The notes beneath the pieces are model-generated. The model was given only the letters and a program-made list of their open reading frames with translations, was not told where the DNA came from and ran no database searches. 64,000 bases of DNA from Cryptomeria japonica (lineage: Eukaryota > Streptophyta > Pinopsida > Cupressales > Cupressaceae), in the NCBI RefSeq assembly GCF_030272615.1, contig NC_081410.1, forward strand, positions 128,455,640 through 128,519,639, written 5' to 3'. Positions within the stretch are counted from its first letter, which is position 1. Every line of letters starts with the position of its first letter. The translations under genes and the position numbers were made by a program. This document shows positions 1 through 12,905 of the stretch, one piece after another.

Positions 1-597
1 TTGATTGAAAGTATAAAGGACACGAGGAAATGTGTGAGTGTTGTTGTCAGTGTTTACAAATATTGTGTCAGGTGGCCAGCTATTGCAACAAACCACAAAG
101 CAAAGATTGACTCCCTAGAGTCTGAGATAAACAAATTTGTAGAATCCTTCAACATTTTCAAAGATAAAAATGGTATACTAAGAAGTAAGATTAATTCATT
201 GGAGTTGAAATTATCATTGGTGTAGAGACAAAGAGATGATTTTTTCACCAAATTCTGGACTATCAAAGAAATTATTGAAACTAGAATGGATCAATTTACT
301 CTTCTACTAGAAGATGTAGAGAAAGATGAGTTGAATTTACTCATGCTAGATGATTTGATTGGTGCTATTGACTTGCTTGTACAGTGCAATTTTAAGTGCA
401 CAATGTTAACATCTACTACTTGGAACTCAAAGAAAAGTATAAGGATATTTTCTCACAAAAAGGTAATTAAGACTTTTTTTTTTGTATTATTATTGTTAAG
501 ATGTGTGAAGGTATATTTTTTATACCCTTTGTCCTTGATGGAAAAGGGGGAGATAATGTGGAGTAGGGAGATAATGTGCTTTTTGGAGAGTAAGTAG
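1..597 (+). pseudogene. Coiled-coil ORF remnant upstream of copia-A 3' LTR
   Basis: One reading frame runs from the window edge to 597 with a single in-frame stop near 223. The product has heptad-like charged stretches (for example DSLESEINKFVESF and SKINSLELKL), suggesting coiled coils, and no recognisable catalytic motif. A polypurine tract and LTR follow on the same strand, so it lies at the 3' end of the internal region of a copia element. In Sireviruses an extra ORF with coiled coils sits between pol and the 3' LTR; that position fits, but I see no sequence proof. A possible splice donor (AAG|GTAATT) occurs near 460, after which the frame turns T-rich. It could also be captured host sequence. 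The 5' end is outside the window. Confidence 0.4.
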
Positions 598-755
598 AAT
601 GGGGGAGAAATGGTGATTAAAGGGAGAGTAACTAATGGAAAAGGATTGTATGGCATAAGGGGAGATTAGTAGAAAATAATATTTTTAAAAATAATTTTGA
701 AGAAATTTTTTTTAAGCGAGTAATTTTTTTTTTTCTGCATGTTGCCATCAATGAC

Positions 756-767
756 AAAGGGGGAGAT
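756..767 (+). promoter_or_regulatory. Polypurine tract of copia-A
   Basis: AAAGGGGGAGAT directly precedes the LTR start TGTTGG, after the phrase GTTGCCATCAATGAC that also precedes the tract in copia-E. It is the plus-strand primer site for reverse transcription. Confidence 0.85.
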
Positions 768-1841
<1,074 letters not shown>

Positions 1842-2914
1842 GTTCAAGACTAGTTCTATACTAGCATCAATTCAAACTATATGCGACTAATATAAAATTG
1901 ATTTATCAAAATATTCTTTATTTTCCATGATTCAAGTATATATGATAATAATTGAAATGCAAAAATAACTAATTCATATTTCCTATGAGTTATGTCACCC
2001 TTGGTCCATTATCATTTGCAAAAATTTCATGAAGAGAAATAATTTCCAAATTAATCACACACAACCAAAACCTAATGGGGTTTTCTAAAGTTTAATTGAA
2101 TGAATGCTAGTTCATTAAGAATTTATCTTTTTAGGCTATCAATCCAATGGGTATTACATGCCCCTTTAATTTAAACTTCCAAAGGACCCTTATTTTCGGT
2201 GATTTATAGGGACGGTGCCAGAAATGCCATTGTTGCAACTTTTTTAGGCGTTAAGTGTAGTAGTTCAACATGATGGATTTACCCGTAAGAGTGACCCAGA
2301 GGCACTATAGATACTGAACATTGCTAAGTTTTTTGTTTCATCTCCTCTTGTTTAGTTATTTATCTAAGAATTTAACTATATATATTCATGAAATCTTAAG
2401 TAAATCATTATTATTAAAATTGTAAAATGATTCTAATTACTTGTAAGTACTAATTGCTTTGAAAAATGAAACTAATATAATGATAAAGCTTGTAAGAAAA
2501 TATAAATATTCAATTTTTCGAAAGGAAAACTATCTAATGATTGACTTGAAAAGGATGCTAGTCATCTCCAACACTTAATTTTCTTGATAGTAACACTAAT
2601 TATTTGAAAGTACCATTTTCTTAAATGAAAAATAAATTAATAATAGATCTTGAAAATGAATTTAATTATAAGTATACTGAATTGATTACATGGGATGAAA
2701 TCAATTAATTAAATAATAAAACTTGAAAGTAAACCCATAGTACTATTTTCTTCAAAAAGGAATTGAATCTAAATACTTCAAAGACACTAATTGCACCAAG
2801 AATGAATCTTTAGTAGTAAATCTAATACTTCTAAAATACTAAATATTTTGAAGGAAAAATTAAAGTTGTAGAGTACTAATTATTTTAAATAAGATCTATT
2901 TAATTTTAAAACTT

Positions 2915-3250
2915 TAACCCTAACCATGAACCAAAATCTACCATAAACCTAACACTAAACCAAATTGAGCCCTAACCCTAAACCTAACTAAATAATAAAT
3001 CAAAATTTACCCCAACCCTAACACTAATCCTAATCAAATCAAATTGAACCATAACACAAAATCACTTTGGACCTTAATCCTATATAAAGTTCAACCCTAA
3101 CCCTAACACTACACCAAATTGAACCCTAGCACTAATTCAAATGGAACCCTAAGACAAATTATATTTGAAATCAAATTCAAACTTAACCTATACCATATTG
3201 AGCCCAAACCCTAAATCAAATTAAACCCAAATCTTTAGGTCATGGAGAAT
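2915..3250. repeat. Degenerate telomere-like CCCTAA-rich stretch
   Basis: Repeated ACCCTAA, ACCCTAACCC and CCTAACAC words are mixed with a recurring phrase close to ACCAAATTGAACC. The plant telomere unit is CCCTAAA. Here the units are scattered and mutated, so this reads as an interstitial telomere-like or satellite-derived patch rather than a chromosome end. Confidence 0.6.
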
Positions 3251-3746
3251 TCTATTGAAGATATAGAAATAATCACCTTGAAAACCAAACATTGAACCAA
3301 ATTGAAGTATAACCTTAGCCCTTAACCAACACGGATAATCTGGCTCAAATTTAAAACAAGTCTAACAAGGAATTGTGCCGATACAATTAATAACATTGTT
3401 TAAAAGGGAAACCAACAATTAATAAGCTACTACCCTTGAAAATTATTACTAAATGCTTGAAGGTTTATTTAAATTTAACTAGTACTATTTTCTTTAAATG
3501 AATCAACTAGTTGAGATTAGTTCAACTAAGCTTGAATTGCTCAAGAGAATTAGTTAATTCTAATATTAACTTATTTTTTTAGAGAGAGATAAATATTATT
3601 TGTTCTAATAGAATTTTTCAATCTTTTTAACTACAATTGTGAACATTGTATGACTAATAAAAATTTAACTATAAAAAACTTATGAAAATTGATGATTTCT
3701 TTCTTTTTTTTTTGTCACACATACTTAAAATACTTCGAAATAGAAT

Positions 3747-3784
3747 GAATAAATCAATATTATTTGAATAAATCAATATTATTT
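3747..3784. repeat. Perfect 19-bp tandem duplication
   Basis: The unit GAATAAATCAATATTATTT occurs twice head to tail with no mismatch, at 3747-3765 and 3766-3784. Confidence 0.95.
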
Positions 3785-4466
3785 GTTTGAATAATAAAAC
3801 CCATTCCCAAAGTAATTACCTAATAGTTTGAAATATATGAATAGTTTATCCAATTATTTTGGATAGAAAATAATTATTTAATGAATCAAAATACTCCAAA
3901 TACACTATTGAAAGGAGAATAAAAATTTAGAAATGAATCTAATGTTGAATGAAGAAAAAGAAATTATTAATTACTAATTTCTTAAAGGGAAAGCTAAATA
4001 CTATTGCAAAAAAAGATAAGCACTTAAAACTGATGTTAAGTGTTTTGAAATGAAATCAAAATATTTTGGACTAAATAGAACTAATTTTGAAAGTTAAGCT
4101 AAATTATGCTTGGATATAGTCTAATCTCTTAGATCATTTTCAGAATAAGTATAATTATCAAATTTTTGTTATCAAAGAATTAAGCATTTATTTAGTCATC
4201 ATAGTGATAATTAATCTTAAGAAGAGTATAAGAAGTTAATACCGTAAATTCCATTATATCTTTAATTTTATAATCTATTTATAAAATAATGTCTAAAACC
4301 TTTTACTTGGAGTATAACATCTATTTCAAATAATTACTTATTAACATTATTTTAAACACATAAATTAATTTAATCCATCCATCTTTCAAGTTGTTATATG
4401 TAATATAATTATTCCAATAGAATTTATCTTCCACCTTCAAGGTTTTTAAATGGGAATAAAATCAAT

Positions 4467-4475
4467 ACTTCATCT
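4467..4475. repeat. LINE-1 target-site duplication, 3'-side copy
   Basis: ACTTCATCT lies immediately next to the A-rich tail of LINE-1 (T-rich on +). The same nine bases recur at 15973-15981 next to the element's 5' end. Confidence 0.6.
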
Positions 4476-4900
4476 ATTTTCTTTTTGCTAATTTAATAGC
4501 TGGATTGGGCTAGCTCCCTTTTATATTATCCAAAAAAAAGTCTTACATCTATTGAACATCAACATATATCAACCTTTATCCATCATCCATGGCTTTGCAT
4601 TTGGTCATTACCTTACTATCTTTTGCATATATCTATATCCAAACCTATAGATTAAGAAATTCCATTTTATCTAACAAAAAGTGGAACCATATTATCTTCC
4701 TATTCAAACCTATACAATATGTATTTCTACTCTATCTAGAAAAATGTGGAATCATATAACAAAAACTACATAAAGACCTTACAGTCAATTATTTATCTTC
4801 TTCTTCATATCAAACCAGAGCTATCACCTGAGCCTATGCAACCATAGGGTAGTCCACTCCACAGGTCTGGTGAGCTGGTCCCCTAGCTATTTCTTTCACA
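4476..4900 (-). other. LINE-1 3' untranslated region and tail
   Basis: It lies between the stop of the last LINE-1 ORF and the A-rich tail (minus strand reads AAAAAGAAAAT at the end). No coding feature is visible. The boundary rests on the 9-bp duplication. Confidence 0.5.
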
Positions 4901-5480
4901 TCACGAAAAATCATTTTCCACCCATTCCTCACCATCTGCTAGTAAAGAAATATCTTCCTCCTTCATCGTTGGCTCTCCATCCTCAGCCACCGAGCCTTCC
5001 TCTCTCATGTATGACCACATAAAATCTTCCTTAGGGAATTCCACCACATGGGTAAGGTGTTGCAAAAATAGAACACTTTGCACCATACTTCCCCATCTCG
5101 ATTCCAATAAATCCATCTCTAGAGACATGATAATGGGAAACTGTTGGCACACCCCCTTCTCCATTATTCATGAGATAATAATGTTGAGGCAATGAAAACT
5201 TTAATTCCTCATCAACATTGTCAAGGACTGCAACAATATCCCCCAGGAAAGTATGTTTAAACAACAATTGATAGAGTTTCTTTAACTTGGCCTTTGACAC
5301 TCCTAAATGCAGCCATATTGCCAAAAACATAGCACATCTATCTAAGCTCACCCGATGGCGGTGGTATGCCATCAGAAAATCCTACCCCCAAATTTTTTTT
5401 GCATCATGCAAAACTAGTGGGTGCCTTGATTTAAGCACTGCTATCAACCTTTTATTGGTCACCTCTCCTTGAAAGGCCAT
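4901..5480 (-). pseudogene. Third ORF of LINE-1, downstream of RNase H
   Basis: A roughly 190-codon frame starts at an ATG at 5480 and ends at 4901, broken by one in-frame TAG (about codon 33) and one frameshift near 5160. It starts MAFQGEVTNKRLIAVLK and ends in a very acidic tail (DGEPTMKEEDISLLADGEEW). I recognise no family. The first half is helical and hydrophobic in places (CAMFLAIWLHLGVSKAK). It sits 400 bp beyond the end of the RNase H domain and still inside the duplication-bounded LINE-1, so it should be part of the LINE transcript. It is not visibly similar to the extra ORF in LINE-3. Alternative: a separate gene fragment into which no clear boundary can be placed. Confidence 0.45.
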
Positions 5481-5879
5481 CTACCTTTTGGTAGATTCTA
5501 GCAACACAGGTGTGTCCATCTCCTATTCTGCTTCCACCCCACCACTCAACTTTGAATTTAAATAACGGGTCATATCCTTTTGCAATGAATATTAATGGAC
5601 GAAGGCCAATTGTTTTCATAATTGCTTTCACACCCCCATGATATTTGTATCCTTCACCTTGTGTGAATACAAGTTACCTTATAAAACCTATCCTTTGGCT
5701 TGATGAATCATCAACGTTCTCAATATTCATGCCACCATAAGTGTACATTAATTCCCACTTCCCACATACCAAGGAATTTACATTAATAAAACTACATGCT
5801 ATTCAAATTGCATCACTTTTCATATGAGCCTTTAATTTGAAATACCATAAATCCCATGTAACTGTACAACTCATATTTT

Positions 5880-6295
5880 GACCATGAATGTTAATGATTC
5901 TATTGCCAACTTGGCAAGCCCATCAGGTTTGTCATTACCTTCCCAGTATATGTGATAGATTTTAAACCCTTCCAACTCATCTATATGCTTTTTTATGGGT
6001 GTCAACCATCTGCCTAAATTCTAAATCGGGGCTCGATTTTGGTGAATTGCTTTGATTGAGATCAATGAGTCACCCTCAAGGTGAATCTTCATGATCCTGA
6101 ATTCCTTCCCCAATTCTAATCCCATTAATGTTTCTCTCAACTCTTCTATGTTATTTGTCGAGATCCCAATATGCTTGGACCTTTCTATAATTGTAATGCC
6201 TGATTCATTCCTAGCCACACTTCTTATTCCACTGGGCCCAAGATTTCCTCTAAAAGCCCCATCATAATTAATCTTTATCCAACTTGATTATGGAG
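5880..6295 (-). pseudogene. LINE-1 RNase H domain (RVT_3-like), broken
   Basis: The minus strand encodes the plant L1 C-terminal RNase H series: NYDGAFRGN (first acidic site), NIEELRETLMG (Glu site), LEGDSLISI (Asp site) and KPDGLAKLAIES (the final Asp-containing segment). Frameshifts and a stop near 6021 separate the pieces. In plant L1 elements this domain removes the RNA strand of the cDNA hybrid. The upstream zinc-binding segment and the downstream ORF are in the expected order. It cannot be functional as it stands. Confidence 0.7.
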
Positions 6296-7171
6296 CTTCC
6301 CACTTTACATTTTCACACATATTTTTGATATCATTTGGGTCCCTATTTCCAAATATGGATAGGTTTATTAAACCTTTTAACATTTTCATCATACCATCAC
6401 CCCAGTTGGTATAAATACTTGTTTTCAAAGACTTATTCCTTGCTGCCATATTCACCAATTCTACAATAGATGCCTCCATTTTGCAGATAATCTATATTTT
6501 GGGCATGGAAGTATCTTGGAATACCATTCTATTACATTCCTTCCATAGTTCCCAAATGATTATAGAAGGAATCACCTGCCACAAGCTATCAAAAATTTCT
6601 TTATTTATCCCCATTGGGCACATAATAAACCAAGATTTCATACAATATGCAATGGGACATTGCAGATTCAATTTATTTATAGAATATTTCCAACAAGATT
6701 CCAGAAAAGGGCAATGAAAAAGGAGATGATCAACATTTTCCTCCTTATTTTTGCACAAATATCACCTGCCTGGATCAGAGATAGCCAGCTTCACCACTCT
6801 ATCTTGGTTCAAAATATGGTTTTGCAAAGCCAACCAAGAAAAGGCTCCCAATTTAGTAAGAAATCCTTTCCCCATAGTAGATTTTTTGGCTATTCTAAAT
6901 CATCTAGGATTGCCTCTTTGATTTTATATCCTAGTTCAACCTTATATTCCTCAGTTGGAGATGCACACCATCGAATAACATCCTCTCTATTTGAAATTGA
7001 AAAACATCTATCATGTAAAATTTTCAAAAGAGAATCTTTTTGGTCTCGTGGGACATTTAAATCATACATTGACTTCCATCTCCATATTACAATCCTCTGA
7101 TATTTTATGATATCTCCATAATTATGAACTTTCCTTCCCCAAGGTCTACTAGTCTCCCTTTTGATGTCCAA
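6288..7171 (-). pseudogene. LINE-1 zinc-binding (zf-RVT) and linker region
   Basis: Fragments read MCKNKEENVDHLLFHCPFLESCW, where Cys, His-Leu-Phe-His and Cys are spaced as in the zf-RVT zinc-binding region that follows reverse transcriptase in plant L1 elements. A following tryptophan-rich segment (IIIWELWKECNRMVF) is the usual linker to RNase H. The 7171-6890 fragment (RIVIWRWKSMYDLNVPRDQ) precedes it. At least three frames are used, so the region is decayed. Confidence 0.65.
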
Positions 7172-7199
7172 TAGATTGTCATATTTTCTTAGGGGCGGA

Positions 7200-8800
7200 T
7201 ATCCTTCCCAAGAATCTTCCCAAAAGGAATCTTGTTGTCCATTCCTAATCTCCCATGTTATATTTTTTGTAATGATTTCTTAACAATCCAATAGATAGTT
7301 CCAAATTATCGATCCTCTAGGGGGGTTGCATGTGTTGAGGATTTGAATGGGAGCATCAAAGTCTAGATATTTTTTCCTTAGGATTCTAACCCATTTTTTT
7401 ATTACCCTTGGCATACATGAACCAAACCAATTTGGATCCCATGGCTAGATTCATGATATTAAGTTGCTTCAATATTGCATCTCCTGCTAACTTTGGTTTA
7501 CATATCTTTTCCCATAAAAGTAGAGGGAATCTATCAATATCATTAGACCCATTCTAGAATAATCTTTGCATTATGTAAATCGGGATATTATCCATTGCCT
7601 TGGGGATTTTCATACAAGACATAGAGTATACATGGATGGTTGAAAGGACTGCTTTCAACATGAGAATTCTGCCTACAAAGGATAGCTACTTACCTTTCCA
7701 CATTTCAATTTTCTTCTTATAAATATTAATCAAACTTTCCCAATAATATTTTTTGTTAATACCAACAAATAAAGGCATACCAAGAAATCTACCTAGAAAG
7801 TTTGTAACTTTTAAATCCAAGCAATCTCCACTTGCAACCTAGGTTGAGCATTAAAGAAATAGACCTTTGATTTCCTCCAATCAACACTTTGACTTGAGGC
7901 TTTGCTGTAGTCACCATGAATATTTTTTATCACAACCGCTTCAACTCTACAAGCATTCCCAAAAAGAATGGTATCACCAACAAATTGCTGATGTGTTACA
8001 TTATCAATCCTTGGTGCTACCATAATACCCTTCCATCTGCCATCATCCCTGGCTTGAGAAATGTTTCTCCCAAGAACCTCAACCATTATGATAAAGAGGA
8101 AGGGAGATAATGGATCTCCTTGTTGAATCAAAGAAACCTTGTGCCACCCCATTAACCAAGACAAAGAATTTTGGAGATATTATGCAACTCCTAATCCAAT
8201 CAATCCATTTATTATCAAAAACAAATCTCCAAAGAACTAAAAGTAGGAATTGTCTATCTACTAAATCATAAGCTTTCAAAATATCTATCTTAATGATCAT
8301 GCTTGGGGACTTAGTCTTCTTGGCTGAGTGTATAGTTTCATGAACCATAATGATACCTTCCACTATTGAGCACCTAAGTGAAAATCCACTCAGCTCCTTC
8401 AAAATGATTTTATGCAATACTTTTTTCAGCCTATTGGCAATAACTTTTGTGATGATTTATATATGATATGTTGCATAGTGTTATAGGTCTGAAATCTCCC
8501 ATACATATAGCATCTTTATTTTTTGGATTAATACAAGAAAGGTATGATTTAGAGCTCCAATCATGATGGTATTTCTTCTGGATTCTTCAACAAATTTATG
8601 TAAGTCTTCCCCAACAATCTTCTAGAAGGATTGATAAAAGTTGGTTGGTAATCCATCTAGGCTAGGCGCTTTATCTGACACTAATTGGAAAGTGGCACTT
8701 CTGACCTCCTCCAAAGTTATATTCTCGTATAATTCTACATTATTTGTCTCAGTGATGACCTCAGGTATATTGCTCAAAAGCTCCTCTCTTTCCCTATCAT
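7200..8800 (-). pseudogene. LINE-1 reverse transcriptase, decayed
   Basis: Reading down the minus strand: DKAPSLDGLPTNFYQ near 8690-8650 (finger region), then IKIDILKAYDLVDR near 8280 (first catalytic Asp region), QGDPLSPFLFI near 8120, and QFVGDTILFG near 7975 where the active site YADD should be. The second catalytic Asp of the DD pair is replaced by Gly (VGDT), so polymerase activity would be lost even without the frameshifts. Thumb-like sequence (FLGMPLFVG, LNIMNLAMGSKLVWF) continues to about 7400. Stops and shifts split it into at least four frames. Confidence 0.75.
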
Positions 8801-9055
8801 GAATTTGAGTTCTCCTATTTGGAATTCCTAAAAATAATTCATTGCCTCCTAATTTGCTTCCTCAATTGATTGGGTCAAGGATCCATATTCCTTTTTGACT
8901 TCCACTATGATTTTTTTTCATCTATTGACAACAACCAACTTGTGAAAAAATAGTATCTTTATCACCTTCCTTCAACCAAATCTCTCTTGACCTCTCACCA
9001 AGATTTCATCCAGTTCTAGTTTCAGCTTTTTTTTCTTCCTCAAACTCTTCTATAT

Positions 9056-10026
9056 TCATTCCTTGATTAATGATTTTATCATTAAGGACCTCCATCTCCT
9101 TAACAATCTTATTCTTCTCATAAAAAATGTTTCAAATTGTTCTTTATTCCAATCTTTCAGTTTATTATTGATATGGGCAATCTTCTTGCTAAACAAATAC
9201 ATCTTAGAGTGATTCCCAATTTTGACTTCTTTCCACCAAATTTGGACTAGCTCCCCCAAGGATGCATCTCTAAGCCACATATTCTAAAATTTGAACGGAC
9301 TCCTACCTTTTGGAACCTTCGGCTTAATTTTCATTTGCACTGGGTAATGGTATAACCCCGTGAATGGAAGAATTTCAGCTTCAAAGGTGTGCATAACATT
9401 ATCCCATTCCCCCAAGAGAAGGAACTGGTCTAATCCTTTTGCTATGCTTGTGAAGTCTTTCCTTCTATTTGTCCAAGTAAATTTCTCAGTTTTGGTGGAG
9501 ATATGCCTTATATTGTTGGAATCCACAAATTCTTGAAAATTTAATTGATCTTTGGAAATATTATGAAATCCCCATTGTTTCTCTGTATTATCCAATTTTT
9601 CATTAAAATCCCCTCCAATTATCCCCATCCTTTCATTTGTTTGGGATGACTATTGTGTGATTTATTCTCATAAACTCCTTTTAGCCAAAGTGGCTATGGG
9701 ACCATATACATTAATAACCAAAAAACTAAAATTTTATAAAAACTTTTACAATTTACTGCTATCCAATTTTGTTTGTTTGTTAATAATGTACATGAAATAG
9801 TAAGAGGATTTGACACCATACCAATGCCTCTTGAGGATTCAGTCGATTCTACAAACAAACCTTCCCATTGCTTCCAATTCCTCAGTCTAGTTTGATATTC
9901 TACCTTATTCCATTTTGTTTCTTGAAATAAAAATAAATCATCTCTATTTGAATCTATTTGATGCCTAACTAGACACAATTTTCTAAGGGCATCAAGGCCC
10001 CTAGCATTCCATGTAAGAATCCACAT
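9056..10026 (-). pseudogene. LINE-1 AP-like endonuclease (EEP) domain, broken
   Basis: ORF2 starts at the ATG at 10026 with MWILTWNARGLDALRK, the usual N-terminus of plant L1 ORF2. QETKWNKVEY follows (catalytic Glu), then after a frameshift GGDFNEKLDN, FTWTNRRKD and a C-terminal motif reading GLYHYPVQMKI in place of the usual SDHYPV. The Asp of the SDH motif is lost. The domain nicks target DNA during target-primed reverse transcription. The 9280-9056 fragment is the linker to reverse transcriptase. Confidence 0.75.
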
Positions 10027-10070
10027 TTGTCAACAGGAGGGGGTATCCCCTTCCCACTTCTGAGTTTCAT

Positions 10071-10534
10071 TTACCCCTCTGCTTTGGCTGCCATTTCCAA
10101 CTTCTCCTTATTTTTTTTTGCCCCTCTTCTCAGTTTATATTTGATATTTGGCTTTTTCATTTTAGACTGAGTTTGCTTAATACCACATTCCATCATAATA
10201 TCACTTTGTGTCTCTTCCAAACCTTCTTCTTGTTTAGAGTTTGATTCCAACAATCCTTCCTCTTCTCTTGATGAATCTTGCATAATTTTATCTATGGGGG
10301 ATGTACAAGGATCAAAGCTTTGATTTAGATTTGAAATTTCCACTATTGAATTAATAGACTCCATTGTATTTTATGTTATCATACCCCGATGTCCTGCTTT
10401 TGTTTTACTACCTAAGTCTTCCTTTTTTTCATGGTATAGATTACCCATTTTTTGTTCAATATCTGGTTCATGGTTGTGTTGATTGAAAAGGTTTTGCATA
10501 TCTTCTTCTTTTTCAAAATTTAGATCTACATCCT
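10071..10534 (-). pseudogene. LINE-1 ORF1, C-terminal part
   Basis: A charged, low-complexity frame (ESNSKQEEGLEETQSD, KLRRGAKKNKEKLE) ends 44 bp before the ORF2 ATG. It is the C-terminal tail of the nucleic-acid-binding ORF1 protein. Its sequence joins in frame to the fragment ending at 14654 once X1 and one copy of CTTCC are removed, so the two are one gene split by an insertion. One or two internal stops are also present. Confidence 0.7.
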
Positions 10535-10539
10535 CTTCC
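10535..10539. repeat. X1 target-site duplication, low copy
   Basis: CTTCC here and at 14649-14653 flank X1. The ORF1 reading frame is restored across the site when one copy and X1 are taken out. Confidence 0.8.
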
Positions 10540-11229
10540 TATAATTCCCCATCAAGAAACCCTAGGGAAATCAACTAACATTCTAGAAAAAGAGTGAAAT
10601 ATTTTTTTTAAAACTGATAAATGAATATTTTGTAACATTTGAAGGACAAAATTTAATCATTTAATGCATAAGAAGAAGAAAAGTACTAACCTTTCTCCTA
10701 AGGTTTCTCAACGTGTTACTAATCTAGGCATACTACATTTGAGGAATTAAAACTAAAAAAAGATAACATGTATACATATAAGAGCATATTACAAAGTAAC
10801 GACTAAAGAAACCCATTAAAGAAAATTACTAAATCATACAATTACATTGAATAATAAAGATACTTTCTAAAACTACATTCATAGAAATCCAATAATGACA
10901 GTTTATTATAACATACAAGTAATGAATAATGAACATGAACTCTTTAAATTTCAAGGTCAATGATTCTATTTACTGACATAGAATCCTATCATCTAAATCT
11001 CATATTACTTGCATCAAGTTTACATCATAAATACATCATGGCTCCAACATAATTACATCATTTTCCATGTAGGCATGCCCATGCATATTTACATTTGACA
11101 AACATAAGTACAATATAACTAATGCATAAAATATCCATCTAACTCATTGAGCTAACCAAAAATAAGCTTAGCAATCTGAAACAGGAACAAAGCCAATCCA
11201 TGCATAGACAAGTTCAAAATCCTTGATGG

Positions 11230-11760
11230 GAGAAAACAACTACCACCTGACCATGTGGATCCAAAAGGTCCTCTCCTTGTGCTAGGAGATAACATAAGGC
11301 CCTCAAACACACAAACAAGGACAAACGTAACGTGGTCTAAACACACTTCCACCGGCTAAAGATGCCATCAAGACACACATAGATAAAACTCCAAACAAGA
11401 ATACTCTAGAGGCTAAAATCACATAGACAGGACACTAGTGCTCACAAGAAGAGAGTGTCATCACATAGACTGATGCAACCTCTCTCGACCCCAACCCCCA
11501 TTCAAGTCTCATGCAGAACCAACATACCTTTCAAGAGGACAAGGTAGTCAATCACACCATTCTAGGCCTTCCCACCTCATCTTGAGCCTAAACGAGCATT
11601 CAAGCCATGATTGGAGCACACTTAATCTTGTTTAATGTGTTTAACTACACAACCCCCTAATTCATTAATTAGGTTATCACCTATTAAGAAAAAAATCTAG
11701 TGGGTTATCCTCGTAGCCACTTTGGGCCTCGACCCCCACTTGAAAGCCACTCCCACTTAT
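11230..11760. repeat. Blocks shared between X1 and X2
   Basis: CCATGTGGATCC...AAGGTCC...TGCTAGGAG near 11255-11310 resembles 50476-50515, and TTCATTAATTAGGTTATCAC near 11660 recurs exactly near 51045, followed in both by GGGTTA...CGACCCCCA. The blocks are in the same order and orientation, so X1 and X2 are copies of one family. Confidence 0.7.
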
Positions 11761-12689
11761 GATACTAACACTACTCAAATCCAAATCAAGGCAATAGATG
11801 AAATACCATCAAATGACCATATAAAAGATCTTGCCAAGTCTTAAAATAACATCTCATCTCAACTACAAAAACATCAATAACAATGACTTCCATCAAAGAG
11901 CACCTGATGGATGAGCCTCAACTTCATAAGGAGAGTAATGATAAAAATACCAAGAAGTTGATAAAGCACAAAGTTATCCATATCTGAAGTCCATAAAGAA
12001 AATTGAACATAACAATATTGACTAATAACAACACATTGAGTTCCAATGCAAAATTATCTAACACTTGGCCTCATACATCCCCTACACATGAAAAACACAC
12101 AAGGGATAACACAATCGACATAAACAGGTCAACCCACATTCATAGAACTACGGATACTAACACATAAGCAAGCTTCATAACAAAAGAATTCTCACACAAA
12201 AAATGATAAATTAATTTCCATAATACTACAAACATTAAATAATTTAACATTGAAACATGAGAGCACACACATTCCCATTTAAAATACATTAACCCATAAT
12301 AATCCCAAAATAATTAATTTGATAAATTAAATAATATCCCTTGAACAAGAAAATAAAACAATTATATAATGAAAAATTATTGATTACACCAATATATAAA
12401 ACTAATGAGCAACAGTATTTGCAGGCTAGACAAATATACATAATATAGGCAAATCGAATTTAAAACATATAATTAATTGGAGATAGGGTGAATTTCACAG
12501 TCTGGGCAAACTAAAATTTCCATAGGACGAATTCAATAATAATTGGCATAAAATTTGTTTTAGGCCCAAAATTTAATGTTGGGCCAAATGGAATTCACAC
12601 TCACAAAACAATACAAAAATAAAATTAATATAATAAAAAAAAATAAAATACTTTTAATGTCTGCAATTTCGACAAACGAATAAAAAAGA

Positions 12690-12905
12690 GGTGTGGGATG
12701 TGGGTTGGACTCCCCATGCTATGGGTGGAAGTCCTCCCCACATCGTGATGGAGTCCTGCCCCCCACACATCGTGGAGAAGGCTCCCCATGGTTGTGAGAG
12801 AAGTCTCCTCACAATGTGGAGGAGAAGACTCTCCCCACGGTTGTGGGTTGAGGCTCCCCATATCGTGGGTCGAGCCTCCCCACGTTGTGGGCATAACCCA
12901 CCACA
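12690..12905. repeat. GC-rich minisatellite, about 22-27-bp unit
   Basis: About eight degenerate units follow the pattern GTGGG-GAAG-CTCCCCAC-ATCGT with variations (CATCGTG, GGTTGTG). It stands out as GC-rich in AT-rich surroundings. Reading frames on both strands (Trp-Gly-Pro-His rich) come from the repeat and are not genes. Confidence 0.85.

Larger units (their letters stand above)
1842..4466. other. Gene-free AT-rich spacer
   Basis: No coding region is supported. It contains the telomere-like stretch at 2915-3250, a 19-bp tandem duplication at 3747-3784, and otherwise A/T-rich sequence with no motif I can name. Confidence 0.7.

Noticed and set aside
2915-3250. True telomere or subtelomere end
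   Set aside because: The units are sparse and mutated, and ordinary transposon-rich DNA lies on both sides.
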